Shown piece after piece: positions 29,027-37,373 of a stretch of DNA of 64,000 nt (the stretch's first letter is position 1; each line of letters starts with the position of its first letter). Where the stretch lies: the NCBI GenBank assembly GCA_011620605.1, contig WOYW01000016.1:310001-374000 (forward strand), read 5' to 3'. Both the position numbers and the translations under genes were made by a program. The DNA comes from Bacteroidales bacterium. GTDB taxonomy: Bacteria > Bacteroidota > Bacteroidia > Bacteroidales > UBA932. The notes beneath the pieces were generated by a model. The model was given only the letters and a program-made list of their open reading frames with translations, had not been told where the DNA came from and searched no databases.

Positions 29027-29486
29027 AGCCGTTACAAAGGTAAACGATATATTTTAATATGCAAAAAAAATTTTCAGGTAGAATGCGTACAGGGAGAGCA
29101 CCCTGAAGTCAACAAATATCAGTTATAATTTATAAACCGAGTCAACTTTTCCCAGAGATAAAACATCCAGGTAGTCAACCAAAATCAGGAAACTACACTC
29201 CGGTGTTTTCTCGCAATGCATCCACAGAATCGGCCTTTTTTGTGGACGGAACCAAGTTTTTTGGCCAAGTAGTCCTGCAAAACTGTCGCAAATCAAATGG
29301 GAGCAATGGAGCAGCGTCTTCTTTATGCGCGAAATGTTTTTCACGCAATCACCTTGAGGCCAACTTGTCTGCGACTTCATAAGTAGTACACTAAAAATAC
29401 ATACCTGCTATAAATTATGATGTTTTGATATGCTCTGTGTCTACTTAACAAATGAACATTCAGAGATGTTCCTGCGAAACGTTTCA

Positions 29487-29558
29487 GGTCGCTGTCACCA
29501 AAAGATAAGGGAAGTCTCGGGGTATATAAGTGTTCCCGATCTTTGTGGTGCAGCGACC
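29487..29558. repeat. Long imperfect hairpin
   Basis: Arms GGTCGCTG...GGGAA and TTCCC...CAGCGACC pair over about 24 bp (blocks of 8, 5, 6 and 5 bp with single or double bulges) around a 19-nt loop. A shorter hairpin GAACAT-tcagag-ATGTTC sits just before it at 29454-29471. Candidate structured RNA on either strand; not T-tailed, so not a simple terminator. Confidence 0.55.
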
Positions 29559-29701
29559 GCCCCATCCAGCAAAGATGCGGAACCTCCTGTGTAAGTGCCC
29601 TTTTGTGTCAAATGCAGTATTGCCGAGTCTGCCTGTTTGGGGCTCGACTAATAGTTGGTGAGGGGCGCGTATCCGAAATCCTGCCCGCCACCGGTGGAAG
29701 T

Positions 29702-29732
29702 AAAAAAAAGAGGATGACCACTGCGGTCATCC
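29702..29732 (-). terminator. Rho-independent terminator of the TPR lipoprotein gene
   Basis: Perfect 8-bp stem GGATGACC / GGTCATCC with a 5-nt loop; on the minus strand it is followed by a run of eight T (complement of 29702-29709). It lies 32 bp past the stop of the minus-strand gene at 29764. Confidence 0.85.
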
Positions 29733-29763
29733 CCTTCTCTGTAAGGTGAGAGGTTAAATGGGT

Positions 29764-31413
29764 TTAACGATATTTGGCAAATTCTATGTCTTTTGCTGCT
29801 TTTTCAGCAAAAGCAGGAACTTTGTTGATCTCTTCCATCAGCTCGTTTACTTTGGAGGCTTGTCCTTTGCGGGCAGCTATGACGGCTTTGATGTATTTTG
29901 TTTTGAAGCAAACACATTCTGATAAAGCTTCTTCAGCTTTGTTCAGGTTACCGTTGAGCAATTGAGCCAGGGCAGCGTTCATATGTTTTTGACCATCCAG
30001 CTTGGCAAGGGCTTCTTTGTATTTCCCGTTCAGGATGTCAATGGCGCCCTGGTTGCATTTGGCTTTTTTACAACCTGATTTTGCAAACAGATCATAAGCC
30101 TTGTCAAAGTTGCCTTTGCGCATTTCAATAACACCCAGGTTATTGGCTACGATGGGATTGGAAGCATCGCATTTTGCAAGTGCAGTGGCGGCTTCGTTGA
30201 CTTTGTTTGCATTGAGATAGGCAACGGCAAGGTTGTTGCGTCCCCTGGCAGAATTGCATTTATCTACAGCTTGCTTATACAGCGCGATCTTGGTGTCGTT
30301 GTCATCTGTAAGCGTGGCTGCATACAACAAAGCCTCTTCGTTCATGGCGTCCATATTGTTGACAGTCATCTCTTTCAATTCCTCATCGGAATAGTTGATA
30401 AACTCAATGTTGGCGATCAGGCGGGCACGACGGAGTTCGGGCAATACTTTGTCTTCCAGTGTTTTGTAAACTGCAGACATGTTCCGGATCTCACGTTCGC
30501 GGATCACGGGGTCTGAGTACATGGATAAAACACGCAGGATAAGTTCTTTGTCACCCAGATCGGTTTTGCTTACCAGTTTCTGGAACCCTTCCCAGTCTTC
30601 TCCCTTGGTCTCCAGGTTCAGAGGACCTTCGGTGGGCAATTTGCTGGTGATCTTCCCAAATGCTTTCTCAGCACTCTTCATACGGTTTTCGGAAAGCTCC
30701 TCGTTGAAATCTACCGGGCCTTCGGGAGATGCATAAGCAATGATATCTGTGCCTTTAATGATCCTTCTTTCATCGGCCGGAAGATTTTTCAGAAATTCCT
30801 GGAATCCCTTGATCTCTTCTTTGGTAAGTTCACGGGCTCGAACCTGGGCGGAATTTTTTGCATACATAATGTTGGCCTCTTTCGCTTCGTTAATGATCTT
30901 CTGATAATTGTCAGACATCAAAGCGGGTTCTCCGTGAAGTTCTACCCATTTATAAGTAATGTTGGCTCCGTCTGCAATTTTGTAAGCTACCGGCAATTCC
31001 CATACATTATCGTTGTAAAGTACGGCGCCCCTCAGTTCCAGATGGGATTTCTCCATACCTTTCACGTAGTCAAACTGGATCTTGTGCTGGATCTCATCTC
31101 CCATAACAGGGATCACATTGTAATTATCCAGGACTTTTTCTCCCTGGAGCCTGAGTGCGGGAGCAGCTGTTTCTCCCCCTTCGTAAACCAATACGGGAGT
31201 AACTTCCAGCATTGCTTTGGGATGGAAATACCCTTCGGGGAATTTCAATGTGTAACTAACATCGATTTTATCGGCTATCACCTCAAGGATCTCGGGAGTG
31301 CATGATTTTTCAACGTCATCGGCGTATTTAACCATGTCCTTGGGGTTGTTACAAGCCATAAGCATTACACCAAAAGTGGCGATGCCCAGAAAGCGCAATA
31401 AAGATTTTTTCAT
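29764..31413 (-). CDS. TPR lipoprotein with OmpA-like segment
   Basis: 549-aa lipoprotein; lipobox VMLMAC, then a beta-rich N-terminal domain (~25-190), an OmpA-like stretch around 225-250 (IAYASPEGPVDFNEELSENR, the pattern of peptidoglycan-binding OmpA C-domains in this phylum), and tetratricopeptide-like repeats from ~370 to the end (ARGRNNLAVAYLNANKVNEA and following). Likely anchored in the outer membrane facing the periplasm. Divergent from the sigma-54 activator; its -7 box TATATTTG lies inside a perfect dyad, so it is probably repressor-controlled. Own terminator downstream. Confidence 0.75.
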   Translation of the reverse strand: MKKSLLRFLGIATFGVMLMACNNPKDMVKYADDVEKSCTPEILEVIADKIDVSYTLKFPEGYFHPKAMLEVTPVLVYEGGETAAPALRLQGEKVLDNYNVIPVMGDEIQHKIQFDYVKGMEKSHLELRGAVLYNDNVWELPVAYKIADGANITYKWVELHGEPALMSDNYQKIINEAKEANIMYAKNSAQVRARELTKEEIKGFQEFLKNLPADERRIIKGTDIIAYASPEGPVDFNEELSENRMKSAEKAFGKITSKLPTEGPLNLETKGEDWEGFQKLVSKTDLGDKELILRVLSMYSDPVIREREIRNMSAVYKTLEDKVLPELRRARLIANIEFINYSDEELKEMTVNNMDAMNEEALLYAATLTDDNDTKIALYKQAVDKCNSARGRNNLAVAYLNANKVNEAATALAKCDASNPIVANNLGVIEMRKGNFDKAYDLFAKSGCKKAKCNQGAIDILNGKYKEALAKLDGQKHMNAALAQLLNGNLNKAEEALSECVCFKTKYIKAVIAARKGQASKVNELMEEINKVPAFAEKAAKDIEFAKYR

Positions 31414-31441
31414 AATTAGAATTTTATAATTGGTATTATAC

Positions 31442-31490
31442 GTACTATATCTCTTGTGTCAGTATTTGTAATAGCTTACAAATATAGTAC
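31442..31490. promoter_or_regulatory. Nested perfect dyads over the TPR-lipoprotein promoter
   Basis: Outer arms GTACTATAT (31442-31450) and ATATAGTAC (31482-31490) enclose an inner 22-bp perfect dyad TATTTGTAA-tagc-TTACAAATA (31463-31484). The inner right arm overlaps the minus-strand -7 box (CAAATATA, 31479-31486). Confidence 0.6.
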
Positions 31491-31506
31491 AAAATTTATA
31501 TCTTTG
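31479..31506. promoter_or_regulatory. Divergent -7 box pair, TPR lipoprotein / sigma-54 activator
   Basis: CAAATATA (31479-31486, minus) and TATCTTTG (31499-31506, plus), 12 bp apart. The plus-strand ATG follows its box by only 5 nt. Confidence 0.6.
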
Positions 31507-31511
31507 CAAAG

Positions 31512-32711
31512 ATGGATGTTACAGCAATAAAGCAAAGATTTGAGATCATCGGGAATAGTCCGCAGCTAGACCGGGCCCTTGACATAGCCGCCCAGGTAGC
31601 TGCCACGGATCTGTCGGTTTTGGTTACCGGAGAGACCGGGGTGGGAAAAGAATTTATACCCAAGATCATACATGTAAACAGCGCCCGCAAACATGGCAAC
31701 TATTTTGCCGTAAACTGCGGTGCCATTCCGGAAGGGACCATAGATTCCGAGTTGTTCGGACACCGCAAAGGCTCCTTTACAGGTGCCCATGAAGACCGGA
31801 TTGGGTACTTCGAGGTCGCCGACGGAGGCACTCTTTTTCTTGACGAGGTTGCCGAGTTGCCCCTTTCCACCCAGGTACGTCTGTTGCGTGCCCTGGAAAC
31901 CGGGGAATTTATAAGGGTAGGATCGTCCAAGGTCCAGAAAACCGATGTACGCGTGATTGCTGCCACAAACGTAAACCTGCCCCACGCCATCAAAGCCGGC
32001 AAATTCAGGGAAGACCTGTATTACCGCCTGAACACCGTCCCCATCATGGTGCCCGCCCTGAGGGAACGTCCCGGGGACATTCACCTGCTGTTCCGCAAAT
32101 TCGCCGCCGATTTTGCCGAGAAATACAAAATGCCCGTTATCCGCCTGACCGATGAAGCCCGGAACCTGCTGGAACATTACCGCTGGCCCGGGAATATCCG
32201 CCAGCTGAAGAACGTGGCAGAGCAATTGAGCGTTCTGGAACAGAAACGCCTGGTAAGTGCCGAGTCTTTACAGCATTACCTGCCACCTGACAGCCCGCTT
32301 CATCTTCCGGTGGTATACAATGCGGAAAAAACCGGCTCCGACGATTTTCTTTCCGAGAGGGACATTCTGTACAAAATTTTGTTTCAGCTAAGGTCAGAAA
32401 TGGACGAAATGAAACAAAAACTGACCGCGCTGGAAGAAAACGAGCCGCTGCCCGTTGCGGGAAAACGGAAAATGCTGCCGCATCCCGTACACAAACCCAT
32501 GGAAGAAGAAGAGGAAGAAGTCACTGAAGGAGAAATTCTTCCCCTGGACGTGGTAGAGGAAAGCCCGGACCTGTCCCTTGACTCGCTGGAAAAAGAATTG
32601 ATAGTTAAAGTTTTACGCAAAAATAAAGGACACCGTAAATCTACAGCCAAAGAACTTGGGATAGCCGAGCGCACCTTATACCGTAAAATTAAAGAATACA
32701 GAATAGAATAA
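31512..32711 (+). CDS. Sigma-54-dependent transcriptional activator without receiver domain
   Basis: 399-aa AAA+ enhancer-binding protein that remodels RpoN holoenzyme. It begins directly with the AAA+ domain: Walker A GETGVGKE (around 41-48), the sigma-contact loop GSFTGA (around 88; Ser in place of the usual Ala of GAFTGA), Walker B GTLFLDEV, arginine fingers in REDLYYRLN. A linker with acidic runs (~320-350) leads to a C-terminal Fis-type helix-turn-helix (STAKELGIAERTLYRKIKEY). No input domain, so activity is presumably set by level or by a partner. It leads the lptE-TPR-secG run; the lptE ATG follows its stop with no gap. Confidence 0.92.
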   Translation: MDVTAIKQRFEIIGNSPQLDRALDIAAQVAATDLSVLVTGETGVGKEFIPKIIHVNSARKHGNYFAVNCGAIPEGTIDSELFGHRKGSFTGAHEDRIGYFEVADGGTLFLDEVAELPLSTQVRLLRALETGEFIRVGSSKVQKTDVRVIAATNVNLPHAIKAGKFREDLYYRLNTVPIMVPALRERPGDIHLLFRKFAADFAEKYKMPVIRLTDEARNLLEHYRWPGNIRQLKNVAEQLSVLEQKRLVSAESLQHYLPPDSPLHLPVVYNAEKTGSDDFLSERDILYKILFQLRSEMDEMKQKLTALEENEPLPVAGKRKMLPHPVHKPMEEEEEEVTEGEILPLDVVEESPDLSLDSLEKELIVKVLRKNKGHRKSTAKELGIAERTLYRKIKEYRIE

Positions 32712-33227
32712 ATGAAGCAGATCCTTTTTGTCGGAAAACGTTTACTCCTGTTACTGCCGCCCTTGCTGTTGACGCAATGTTGGTGGTACTCATTTTCCGG
32801 GACCTCAATCCATCCCGATGCAGAAACCATAAGCGTATCTTATATTGAAAACAGGGCTGAACGCATCAACCCCGCCTTAAGCAATCTGCTGACAGAGGCG
32901 CTGATGGATAAATACAACAATCTCACACCGTTGTCGGTAATTACAAGTGACGGGGACTATGCCATTTCCGGTGAGATAACGGGCTATGCGATAGCTCCTA
33001 TGGCTGTCACTTCAGATGAGGTAGCCTCCATGACACGACTGACTGTAACGGTCAGGATCGTCTTTGAAAACAAACTGGATCCGAATGAGAATTTTGACAA
33101 AAACTTTTCCGGGTACGAAGATTTTGATTCAACCATATCATTTGATGCGGCTGAAGGAGCTCTTATAGATACCATTATAGAAAAGATTGTGGAAGATATT
33201 TTTAATGCCACAGTGGCCAACTGGTAA
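32712..33227 (+). CDS. lptE: LPS-assembly lipoprotein LptE-like
   Basis: 171-aa outer-membrane lipoprotein (lipobox LLLTQC) matching Bacteroidota LptE: YSFSGTSIHPDAETISV directly after the lipid anchor, then RAERINPALSNLLTEALMDK. LptE plugs the LptD barrel that inserts LPS in the outer membrane. It abuts the sigma-54 activator gene (TAA then ATG) and precedes a conserved TPR-like gene and secG; from memory this order recurs in Bacteroidales. Confidence 0.85.
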   Translation: MKQILFVGKRLLLLLPPLLLTQCWWYSFSGTSIHPDAETISVSYIENRAERINPALSNLLTEALMDKYNNLTPLSVITSDGDYAISGEITGYAIAPMAVTSDEVASMTRLTVTVRIVFENKLDPNENFDKNFSGYEDFDSTISFDAAEGALIDTIIEKIVEDIFNATVANW

Positions 33228-33238
33228 AGTGCAGGCAA

Positions 33239-33964
33239 ATGACAGACAAGAAGACCTTTTATGACAAATACCTGAAAGCAACTCCGCAGGAACTGGCTTC
33301 ACACGGTTACATCCTACAGGACCTGGTAAGAAATTATCCCTGGTTTTCCCTGGGTCATCTGCTGTTGTTTAAATCCCTCTGCGGCCTGGGAGGTGAGGCT
33401 TACCTTTCTGAATCCGAAAGAACGGCCACCTATGTTTATTCCAGGAGCCGGCTTTACTTTATTTTGCAGGAAAGTCTTAAAAACCAGGAGAAAATCCCGG
33501 AGGAAAATTTCTTTACCCTTGACGAAACCCTTGAAATTGAAAAAGAAACACCGTCTTCCGACCCTGTACCGGATGTTAACGAAACAACCGGGACACCCGA
33601 GTTTGTCCTGGAAAGATCGCAGGACCACACCTTTTATCCCGGGGCCGACTATTTTGGCAAAACCGATCTGGCCACACTGGAACTGGATGTAACAGCGCCC
33701 GTAGACAGGTTCATCAGCGAAAACCCCCGGTTTACAGAGGTTCTAAAACGGATGGGAGAAAACATTGACACCCACCAGCAGGATACTTCACCGGTACTGG
33801 CCGATGACGAATTCGTAACCGAAACACTTGCAAGGATCTATGCAGAACAAGGTTACCACAAACTGGCTATTGCCTGTTACGGCAAACTTATTTTGCTATA
33901 TCCGGAAAAAAGCACTTACTTTGCGTCCCTTGTTCAAGAAATTACACAAAAAACAAACACTTAA
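33239..33964 (+). CDS. Conserved protein between lptE and secG, TPR-like C-terminus
   Basis: 241-aa soluble protein without signal peptide. N-terminal helical part (YDKYLKATPQELASHGYILQDLVRNYPWFSLGHLLLFKSL), a charged, probably disordered middle (~95-135) and a C-terminal TPR-like pair (FVTETLARIYAEQGYHKLAIACYGKLILLYPEKS). Function unknown. It starts 11 bp after lptE and is followed by secG after 3 bp, so it is co-transcribed with envelope genes. Confidence 0.7.
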   Translation: MTDKKTFYDKYLKATPQELASHGYILQDLVRNYPWFSLGHLLLFKSLCGLGGEAYLSESERTATYVYSRSRLYFILQESLKNQEKIPEENFFTLDETLEIEKETPSSDPVPDVNETTGTPEFVLERSQDHTFYPGADYFGKTDLATLELDVTAPVDRFISENPRFTEVLKRMGENIDTHQQDTSPVLADDEFVTETLARIYAEQGYHKLAIACYGKLILLYPEKSTYFASLVQEITQKTNT

Positions 33965-33967
33965 AAT

Positions 33968-34309
33968 ATGTATACAGCAACCGCCATTCTCATAGTTATA
34001 GCCAGTATACTGCTGACTCTTGTCGTATTGGTACAAAACTCCAAAGGAGGAGGGCTGGCAGCAAATTTTGCAACTGGTAACACCACCTTTGGCGTACGTC
34101 AGACCGCCGATTTTCTGGAAAAAGCTACCTGGACACTGGCCATTGCCATTTTGGTACTCTGTCTGTTGGGAACGACATTTATATCTACCGGAAGGAGAAA
34201 GAAAAACTCGGACCTGGAACAGCGTCTGGAAGAAACCCGGCAACCCGCCGGACTTCCCCAATTCCCCACGGGAGGCGAAGATGCACAGCCGCTGATCCCC
34301 ACAGAATAA
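33968..34309 (+). CDS. secG: Preprotein translocase subunit SecG
   Basis: 113 aa; SecG aids the SecYEG channel. Two membrane helices (residues 3-25 and about 56-75) flank the conserved VQNSKGGGLAANFA loop with the nearby TTFGVRQTADFLEKATW. The charged C-terminal tail is typical. Fourth gene of the sigma-54 activator-lptE run, followed by kbl after 6 bp. Confidence 0.95.
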   Translation: MYTATAILIVIASILLTLVVLVQNSKGGGLAANFATGNTTFGVRQTADFLEKATWTLAIAILVLCLLGTTFISTGRRKKNSDLEQRLEETRQPAGLPQFPTGGEDAQPLIPTE

Positions 34310-34315
34310 AACATT

Positions 34316-35506
34316 ATGTATTCTTCTTTTCAACAACATCTCCATAAGGAATTGACAGAGATTCGTGAAGCCGGATTATATAAGGATGAGAGGATCATTA
34401 CATCACCCCAGGGATCTTCCATATCCGTCAAAGGAAGCAGCATACTAAACTTTTGTGCGAACAATTACCTGGGATTGTCCAATCATCCGGAACTTGTCAA
34501 AGCTGCCGCAGAGGCACTTAAAAACCGCGGATACGGCATGTCCAGTGTTCGTTTTATATGCGGGACACAGGACTTGCATAAAGAACTGGAAAATACAATT
34601 TCCCGTTTTTTCGGAACCGAAGACACCATTCTATATGCGTCCTGTTTCGACGCCAACGGAGGTTTGTTTGAACCCCTGCTGGGAGAAGAAGACGCCATCA
34701 TTTCGGATGCCCTCAACCATGCGTCCATCATTGACGGCGTACGTTTATGCAAGGCAAAACGGTACCGTTATGCCAATGCCAATATGGAAGACCTGGAAAA
34801 ATGCCTGAAAGAAGCTCAGGAGCAAAGGTTCCGCATGATCATCACCGACGGGGTATTTTCCATGGACGGGAACGTGGCCCCCGTAGATAAGATCTATGAA
34901 CTGGCGCAAAAATACGACGCCATGGTCGTAGTGGATGAGTCACATTCGGCCGGTGTAGTAGGCCATACAGGACGCGGAACTACCGAATTGTATAACCTGA
35001 AAGGAAAAATAGAAGTACTCACAGGCACCCTGGGCAAAGCCTTTGGAGGGGCCATCGGCGGATTTACAACGGGTAAAAGGGAGATCATAGAACTGCTTCG
35101 TCAACGTTCACGGCCATACCTCTTTTCCAACTCCATACCGCCTATGGTAGCTGCCGCCGGCATAGCTGCTTTCAACCTATTGGAAAGGGATAACAGCCTG
35201 CAGGACAAGCTTCATTCCAACACGGCTTATTTTGTTAAGAAAATGCAGGATGCCGGGTTTGATATAAAACCCACCCAAAGCGCCATATGTGCCGTAATGC
35301 TCTACGATGCCCGGCTGGCGCAGGAATTTGCTGCTGCATTGCAGCTGGAAGGTATTTATGTGACCGGATTTTCCTTCCCTGTAGTACCAAAAGGAGAGGC
35401 CCGTATCCGCGTTCAGATCTCTGCGGCACACGAGCCCCGTCAACTGGATGACTGCATTCAGGCCTTTTGCAAGGTCGGAAAAAAGATGCAGGTCATTCGG
35501 AACTGA
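34316..35506 (+). CDS. kbl: Glycine C-acetyltransferase (2-amino-3-ketobutyrate CoA ligase)
   Basis: PLP enzyme that cleaves 2-amino-3-oxobutyrate with CoA to glycine and acetyl-CoA, the second step of threonine breakdown. 396 aa, the usual size. Visible: FCANNYLGLSNHPE, GTQDLHKELE, SDALNHASIIDG, the aspartate in VVVDESHSAG and the PLP lysine in GTLGKAFGGA (about residue 240). No threonine dehydrogenase gene lies next to it. Overlaps the convergent PspC gene by 14 bp. Other alpha-oxoamine synthases (serine palmitoyltransferase, KBL, BioF) look alike; KBL fits best. Confidence 0.9.
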   Translation: MYSSFQQHLHKELTEIREAGLYKDERIITSPQGSSISVKGSSILNFCANNYLGLSNHPELVKAAAEALKNRGYGMSSVRFICGTQDLHKELENTISRFFGTEDTILYASCFDANGGLFEPLLGEEDAIISDALNHASIIDGVRLCKAKRYRYANANMEDLEKCLKEAQEQRFRMIITDGVFSMDGNVAPVDKIYELAQKYDAMVVVDESHSAGVVGHTGRGTTELYNLKGKIEVLTGTLGKAFGGAIGGFTTGKREIIELLRQRSRPYLFSNSIPPMVAAAGIAAFNLLERDNSLQDKLHSNTAYFVKKMQDAGFDIKPTQSAICAVMLYDARLAQEFAAALQLEGIYVTGFSFPVVPKGEARIRVQISAAHEPRQLDDCIQAFCKVGKKMQVIRN

Positions 35507-37013
35507 TAATATTCACTTTCCTGGAACGTGATACGCCAAACTCGTGATATACGGGCTTGCGTACAATTACTACCTGGTCTGAAGGTATGTAAAGCCTCAG
35601 CGATCCGCTGGTTCCTTTCCACGGTTCTTCTTTGCTTACCTCCATGGCGTTCAGGGACAGAACGTTGCCTTCCAGGCTGAAGACAGGTTTCATGGCTTCA
35701 GCTTCCAACTCGGCTCGGTACTCGGAACTCCCGAAAGAACGGGATCTTACCAAAAGCGAAGGGGTTTCCGCATCGGATTGCCTGACCAGGGTCAGTGGAG
35801 GAAAAACCACCAGGTTCAGGTCTTCCCGTTTTCCTTCCAGCCATCCCAGATTGTAATGGGAGTTGTTGGCTTCCAGCCAGTAGTGTTCAAATAGAAAATC
35901 GTTGTCAGATTCAAATTCAACGTACAATGTGTCTGAAGTTAATTCCATGGGAACGGTTTCCTGGTAATGGGCATCGTGCCGGAAATCTCCAAAGTTGAAT
36001 GAACAAAGGGCCAAAAATCCGATAACCGAAACCAGCCAGGTGAAAAACAAAGTGGGGCCTATCCATTTTTGTCTTTTAATGTTGAAGGTCAGGACCGATC
36101 CCAGGTGTATGAATCCAATGACCGGGATTAGGATGGCCAGTGTCAGGAATATTTTAAACAGGACGGGATTCACCGAAAGCGAAACCAGGTCGGGCAGGGC
36201 CGTGGGTATAACATTCAGAAAAAATCCCGTAGCCGTAAAGGCCACTATCAGGCTGATCAATACGGCCGTACTGGATACCAGGAAAAACAAACCTACAATT
36301 ACGGCAAAAACCCTGCCCAGAACATACCAGCCCCGTTTGCCTTCGTTGTATCCGCTGCGGGATTCATATGTGTAGCGCGGCACAGGGGCCGGAGCCGAAT
36401 GCTGTACGCCACGGGCCGAGAGAGGCGAACCACGCATGGCGTATTTTTCTTCCACAGAACGAGCAGGAGGGATCACAATCCAGAGGATTACATAAATAAC
36501 AACAAACACCCAGGGGAAATTAAACACTAACGGTCCCCAGTGATGGATATTTGAAAATATATGTATGCCGGAAGGAATAAAGAATAAAACGGCAAAAATG
36601 ATCCGGATCAGAACCACTTCAATGTGAAAATAAGCGGCCAGTCCGGAGCAAACACCACCTATTACCTTGTGATCTACATCCCGGTACAAACGTTTGGCGG
36701 GTTTTGGCGGAGGACTGCCTGCAAAGGTGTCGGCAGAAGGGTCACCCCTTTCCTCCTCAATGACTTCCGGTGGCCCCATGACCTCCAGGACCGCATCCAC
36801 ATCGGCTTTGGAAACAACGCGGGCTCCCATTTCGGTGCGTTCGCCCAACAACTCGGCAATGCGCTCCTCAATGCCGTCTACGATTTCCGAACCGCCTTCT
36901 TTTCCGGTATAGTACCGGCGCAGGTGATCCAGGTATACTTTCAGGATGTTGTATGCATCTTCTACCAACGTAAAGGGCATTTTGTTAATGCTTACTTTGA
37001 TAACCTTTTTCAT
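35493..37013 (-). CDS. Large PspC-domain membrane protein
   Basis: 506 aa. A soluble N-terminus (1-~85, LVEDAYNILKVYLDHLRRYY and GIEERIAELLGER) is shared with the smaller PspC protein of the operon. The PspC domain follows (KRLYRDVDHKVIGGVCSGLAAYFHI, ~108-180, membrane-embedded), then four or so further helices (~235-345) and a beta-rich C-terminal domain (~360-506) like those appended to PspC proteins in this phylum. PspC senses membrane stress in proteobacteria; here regulation is by the PadR encoded just upstream, whose stop overlaps this ATG (4 bp). Convergent with kbl (14-bp overlap). Confidence 0.85.
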   Translation of the reverse strand: MKKVIKVSINKMPFTLVEDAYNILKVYLDHLRRYYTGKEGGSEIVDGIEERIAELLGERTEMGARVVSKADVDAVLEVMGPPEVIEEERGDPSADTFAGSPPPKPAKRLYRDVDHKVIGGVCSGLAAYFHIEVVLIRIIFAVLFFIPSGIHIFSNIHHWGPLVFNFPWVFVVIYVILWIVIPPARSVEEKYAMRGSPLSARGVQHSAPAPVPRYTYESRSGYNEGKRGWYVLGRVFAVIVGLFFLVSSTAVLISLIVAFTATGFFLNVIPTALPDLVSLSVNPVLFKIFLTLAILIPVIGFIHLGSVLTFNIKRQKWIGPTLFFTWLVSVIGFLALCSFNFGDFRHDAHYQETVPMELTSDTLYVEFESDNDFLFEHYWLEANNSHYNLGWLEGKREDLNLVVFPPLTLVRQSDAETPSLLVRSRSFGSSEYRAELEAEAMKPVFSLEGNVLSLNAMEVSKEEPWKGTSGSLRLYIPSDQVVIVRKPVYHEFGVSRSRKVNIISSE

Positions 37014-37342
37014 TTTCTCAGAATGTCAAGAGTTTCCACAATTTCTTTCCAGGCCTTGTCCATTTCCTGCAACACCTCACGACCTTTATCGGTAAGGGAG
37101 TAATACTTGCGGGGAGGACCCTGTGTGGATTCTTCCCAGCGGTATGTTAACAGTCCCTGGTTTTTCTGGCGGGTAAGCAGGGGATACAAAGTGCCTTCCA
37201 CAACAATGATGCGTGCCTCTTTCAGTTTGTTGATCAATTCAGAGGCGTACGCATCGTTTTTATCCAGTACACTCAGGATGCAATATTCCAGCACTCCCTT
37301 ACGCATCTGCGATTTGATGTTTTCAATATTATTCTCGTTCAT
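37010..37342 (-). CDS. PadR-family transcriptional regulator of the PspC operon
   Basis: 110-aa winged-helix regulator: MRKGVLEYCILSVLDKNDAYASELINKLKE, then VVEGTLYPLLTRQKNQGLLTYRWEES and PPRKYYSLTDKGREV, the standard PadR DNA-binding and wing pattern. I start at ATG 37342 (MNENNIENIKSQ), not 37363, as the family begins at about this point; both are possible. Lies between the two PspC genes and overlaps the downstream one by 4 bp. A dyad TACCTTG-N5-CAAGGTA in the operon promoter is its likely target. Confidence 0.9.
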   Translation of the reverse strand: MNENNIENIKSQMRKGVLEYCILSVLDKNDAYASELINKLKEARIIVVEGTLYPLLTRQKNQGLLTYRWEESTQGPPRKYYSLTDKGREVLQEMDKAWKEIVETLDILRK

Positions 37343-37373
37343 AACAGCAATCTTTAAATTCATATTAAAAGGA

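Larger units (their letters stand above)
28992..29763. other. Gene-poor 770-bp stretch with stem-loops and two weak ORFs
   Basis: No recognisable gene. Holds the padR promoter and operator at its left end, a hairpin cluster at 29454-29558, a 10-bp palindrome CCACCGGTGG near 29688-29697 and the terminator of the TPR lipoprotein gene at 29702-29732. Two short minus-strand ORFs, 29377-29565 (62 aa) and 29123-29380 (85 aa), join by an ATGA overlap as real operon genes do, but neither resembles a family I know and their composition looks unlike the neighbours. It could be a decayed gene, a small-RNA locus or two orphan genes. Confidence 0.5.

Noticed and set aside
29454-29735. tmRNA, RNase P RNA or SRP RNA in the gene-poor gap
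   Set aside because: None of the conserved core sequences of these RNAs could be found on either strand.
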